This document shows, piece by piece, positions 62,457 through 64,000 of a DNA stretch of 64,000 nucleotides. Under the pieces are notes generated by a model. That model was not told the origin of the DNA. It saw only the letters and a list, made by a program, of their open reading frames with translations, and did not search any database. Origin of the DNA: Paenibacillus mesophilus (GTDB lineage: Bacteria; Bacillota; Bacilli; Paenibacillales; NBRC-103111); contig NZ_VCRA01000024.1 of the NCBI RefSeq assembly GCF_005938385.1, forward strand, positions 1 to 64,000, in the 5' to 3' direction. Each line of letters starts with the position of its first letter. Within the stretch, counting starts at the first letter, position 1. The position numbers and the translations under genes were made by a program.

Positions 62457-63683
62457 TCATTCGTAGGCAAGTCCCATAGCGGAAAGCATCGTGCGGAACT
62501 TGGCTGACGTTTCCGCCAGCTCCGCGGCGGCGCTCGATTCGGCGACGATGCCGGCACCCGCGAACAAGCGGAGCGAACGGTCCGCAACCTCGGCGCAGCG
62601 GATCGTGACGATCCATTCCCCGTCTCCCGCCGCGTCGCACCAGCCGACCATCCCCGTATAATAGCCGCGGTCGAACGGCTCGAGCTCGCGGATGGCCTCC
62701 CTGGCCAGCTCGGTCGGAGCTCCGCATACCGCCGGCGTCGGATGCAGCGCGACCGCCAGTGCAAGCGACGATGTCGCGCCGTCGACAAGCTCGCCATGTA
62801 TTTCACTGGACAAATGCCACATCGCGGCGGTTTGTACCAGGGATGGCTTGGCAGGCACGTCGAGCTTGCGGCAGTATGGCCGCAATGCTGCCGCCACCGC
62901 GTCGACGACGACCGCATGCTCGTGAAGATCTTTGGGAGAATCGAGCAGTGCGCAAGCTCTCCGGCGATCTTCGGCGGGGTCGTCGCTGCGCGGCGCGGAT
63001 CCCGCGAGCGGATTGGCCGTCACCCGCAGGCCCGTTCGCGATACGAGCAGCTCCGGGCTCGCCCCGATCAGCGTACGGCGGCTTAAAGAGCGGTCTAGGA
63101 CGTCCTGACGGGCCGGCTCCGTATCCCGGGCGGGCAGATCGACGGCGAACGTGTAGCCGAGGGCGTTGTGACCGGCCAGGCGGCGCAGAAGCTGTCCGAT
63201 ATCGACGTCTGTCGGCGAGCTCAGATGCAGCGAACGGGAAAGCACGATTTTATCGAGTTCGCCGGCACGCAGCCGCGTAAGCCCCCGTTCAACGCCGCGA
63301 ACGTAAAGCTCCGGCTCCGGTACCGGACGGATTGTGCAGGCGGCTGTCGCCGGCGGCCGTCCCATCCGTTCCGCTGTGCCGAAGTTAAGAGGTCCGGCCC
63401 GGCGGAGCGAGGCCGGTACGACGAGCTGAGCCGGCGCGGCATGGTCGAACGGTATGGCGCCCACGACGACCGGCGATCCATAGCCGGGAGGCCGGATGGC
63501 GCCAAGCAGCGCGGCTACGCGCTTCGGCAGCCTCTCAAGCGCGCCGGGCCCGCTCTCCCGCGGCACGGCCGCGATCGCACCCTCCGCGAGCAACGTGTGC
63601 CGCGAAGATGACAAGAAGAACGACGAGCCCGCCCGATAGTCGTCCAGCAGCCGGATGGCGAGTTCTTCTGAAGCATGGATCAT
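62457..63683 (-). CDS. dhbC: Isochorismate synthase
   Basis: A 408-residue chorismate-using enzyme. The C-terminal chorismate-binding domain has KIVLSRSL, HPTPAVCGAPTELAREAI and ELEPFDRGYYTGMVGW, typical of EntC/DhbC. It converts chorismate to isochorismate, the first step to DHB. The ATG at 63683 is chosen because its product begins where family members do; a GGGAG lies about 10 nt upstream. The frame is open further 5' through the end of dhbA without coding sense. It follows dhbA after 34 nt. Confidence 0.95.
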   Translation of the reverse strand: MIHASEELAIRLLDDYRAGSSFFLSSSRHTLLAEGAIAAVPRESGPGALERLPKRVAALLGAIRPPGYGSPVVVGAIPFDHAAPAQLVVPASLRRAGPLNFGTAERMGRPPATAACTIRPVPEPELYVRGVERGLTRLRAGELDKIVLSRSLHLSSPTDVDIGQLLRRLAGHNALGYTFAVDLPARDTEPARQDVLDRSLSRRTLIGASPELLVSRTGLRVTANPLAGSAPRSDDPAEDRRRACALLDSPKDLHEHAVVVDAVAAALRPYCRKLDVPAKPSLVQTAAMWHLSSEIHGELVDGATSSLALAVALHPTPAVCGAPTELAREAIRELEPFDRGYYTGMVGWCDAAGDGEWIVTIRCAEVADRSLRLFAGAGIVAESSAAAELAETSAKFRTMLSAMGLAYE

Positions 63684-63717
63684 GTTCCGTAAGCTCCCTT
63701 CAATATGGAGTACAACT

Positions 63718-64000
63718 TTATAGGGTGGCGCCGCCGTCAACGCGCAAATCCTGCATCGTAATATGCCGGGCGCGATCCGAAGCCATAAATACGACCGCAT
63801 AGGCGATATCTGCGGGCGAAGCCATTCTGCCGAGCGGAATACCCAGCTTATACGACTCCGGCGAACCGGCGATGGCCAGAAGAGCCCCGTTCGCCTCGTC
63901 CTGCCATAGCGAGCGCTGCATGTCCGTGTCCGTCGAGCCCGGCGATACGATATTGCAGCGGATACGGGAGGCGGCATATTCCAGCCCGAGACATTTCGTA
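63718..64000 (-). CDS. dhbA: 2,3-dihydro-2,3-dihydroxybenzoate dehydrogenase, C-terminal part (runs off window)
   Basis: The last 93 residues of a short-chain dehydrogenase: TKCLGLEYAASRIRCNIVSP, then GSTDTDMQRSLW, and a C-terminus reading HITMQDLRVDGGATL. This matches DhbA/EntA, which oxidises dihydro-DHB to 2,3-dihydroxybenzoate with NAD. The start, the catalytic Tyr-Lys and the operon promoter with its expected Fur box lie beyond the right edge. It is the first dhb gene seen, giving the order A-C-E-B-F-mbtH. Confidence 0.93.
   Translation of the reverse strand, partial: TKCLGLEYAASRIRCNIVSPGSTDTDMQRSLWQDEANGALLAIAGSPESYKLGIPLGRMASPADIAYAVVFMASDRARHITMQDLRVDGGATL

Overview
The window looks like chromosomal DNA of an endospore-forming, fairly GC-rich Firmicute of the Paenibacillaceae (Paenibacillus or Cohnella type). 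The basis is a spore-germination receptor operon, strong Bacillus-type ribosome binding sites (AGGAGG/GGGGGA with ATG, TTG and GTG starts), abundant CUT1-type solute-binding lipoproteins with AraC regulators, SLH-anchored surface proteins, and a complete bacillibactin-type siderophore locus. This is inferred from gene content only. No rRNA, tRNA or CRISPR array was seen.

Region 1 (0.5-40 kb) is devoted to carbohydrate sensing, binding and degradation. It holds seven solute-binding lipoproteins, only one of which (488-2014) has permeases beside it. The other six are orphans, and five of them are clear paralogues of about 440 residues sharing a motif like YNKDLFDKFGV.YPKDGMTW and a C-terminus like D.NTALRE.EE.IN. 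Six AraC-family regulators lie among them. Five are divergent from a solute-binding operon, and two of those five are membrane-spanning with an extracellular sensor. Three of the orphan binding proteins lie directly upstream of, and co-directional with, a large secreted protein: a TIM-barrel/CBM96-like protein, a cadherin-GLUG-SLH surface protein and a GH30 glycosidase. One more operon sandwiches a nitrilase-family amidohydrolase between two binding proteins. cre-like palindromes recur at several of these starts. A heparinase II/III-type lyase (44-48 kb) belongs to the same theme.

Region 2 (30.5-34.6 kb) is a compact sulfur module on the minus strand: secreted sulfurtransferase lipoprotein, cytosolic rhodanese, TusA/YeeD-like carrier and YeeE/TsuA-like permease. 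A beta-propeller lipoprotein is divergent from it. Together they fit thiosulfate (sulfane sulfur) handling and uptake. Region 3 (40.2-44 kb) is a three-gene germinant-receptor operon in the order permease, A subunit, C lipoprotein. Region 4 (48.1-50.6 kb) carries a PAS/HD-GYP cyclic-di-GMP phosphodiesterase, an HNH endonuclease and an Sfp-type phosphopantetheinyl transferase.

Region 5 (52.3-64 kb, minus strand) is dhbA(partial)-dhbC-dhbE-dhbB-dhbF-mbtH. Chorismate is converted to 2,3-dihydroxybenzoate (DhbC, DhbB, DhbA), activated by DhbE, loaded on the DhbB carrier domain, and assembled by DhbF with glycine (code read as DILQLGLVW) and threonine (DFWNIGMVH) into the cyclic trimer. The Sfp enzyme at 49.9 kb is the obvious activator of its carrier domains.

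Mobile and repeat content: an IS66-type transposase tail at the left edge; one complete IS3-family element (about 50662-51941) that appears to have landed in the loop of the terminator behind the sfp-like gene; a dispersed repeat in three same-orientation copies (118-320, 6565-6895, 52037-52358), one of which supplies the end of mbtH; and a 0.5-kb patch of two other repeat families at 30.0-30.5 kb. All function assignments rest on reading motifs and gene order; no database search was possible.
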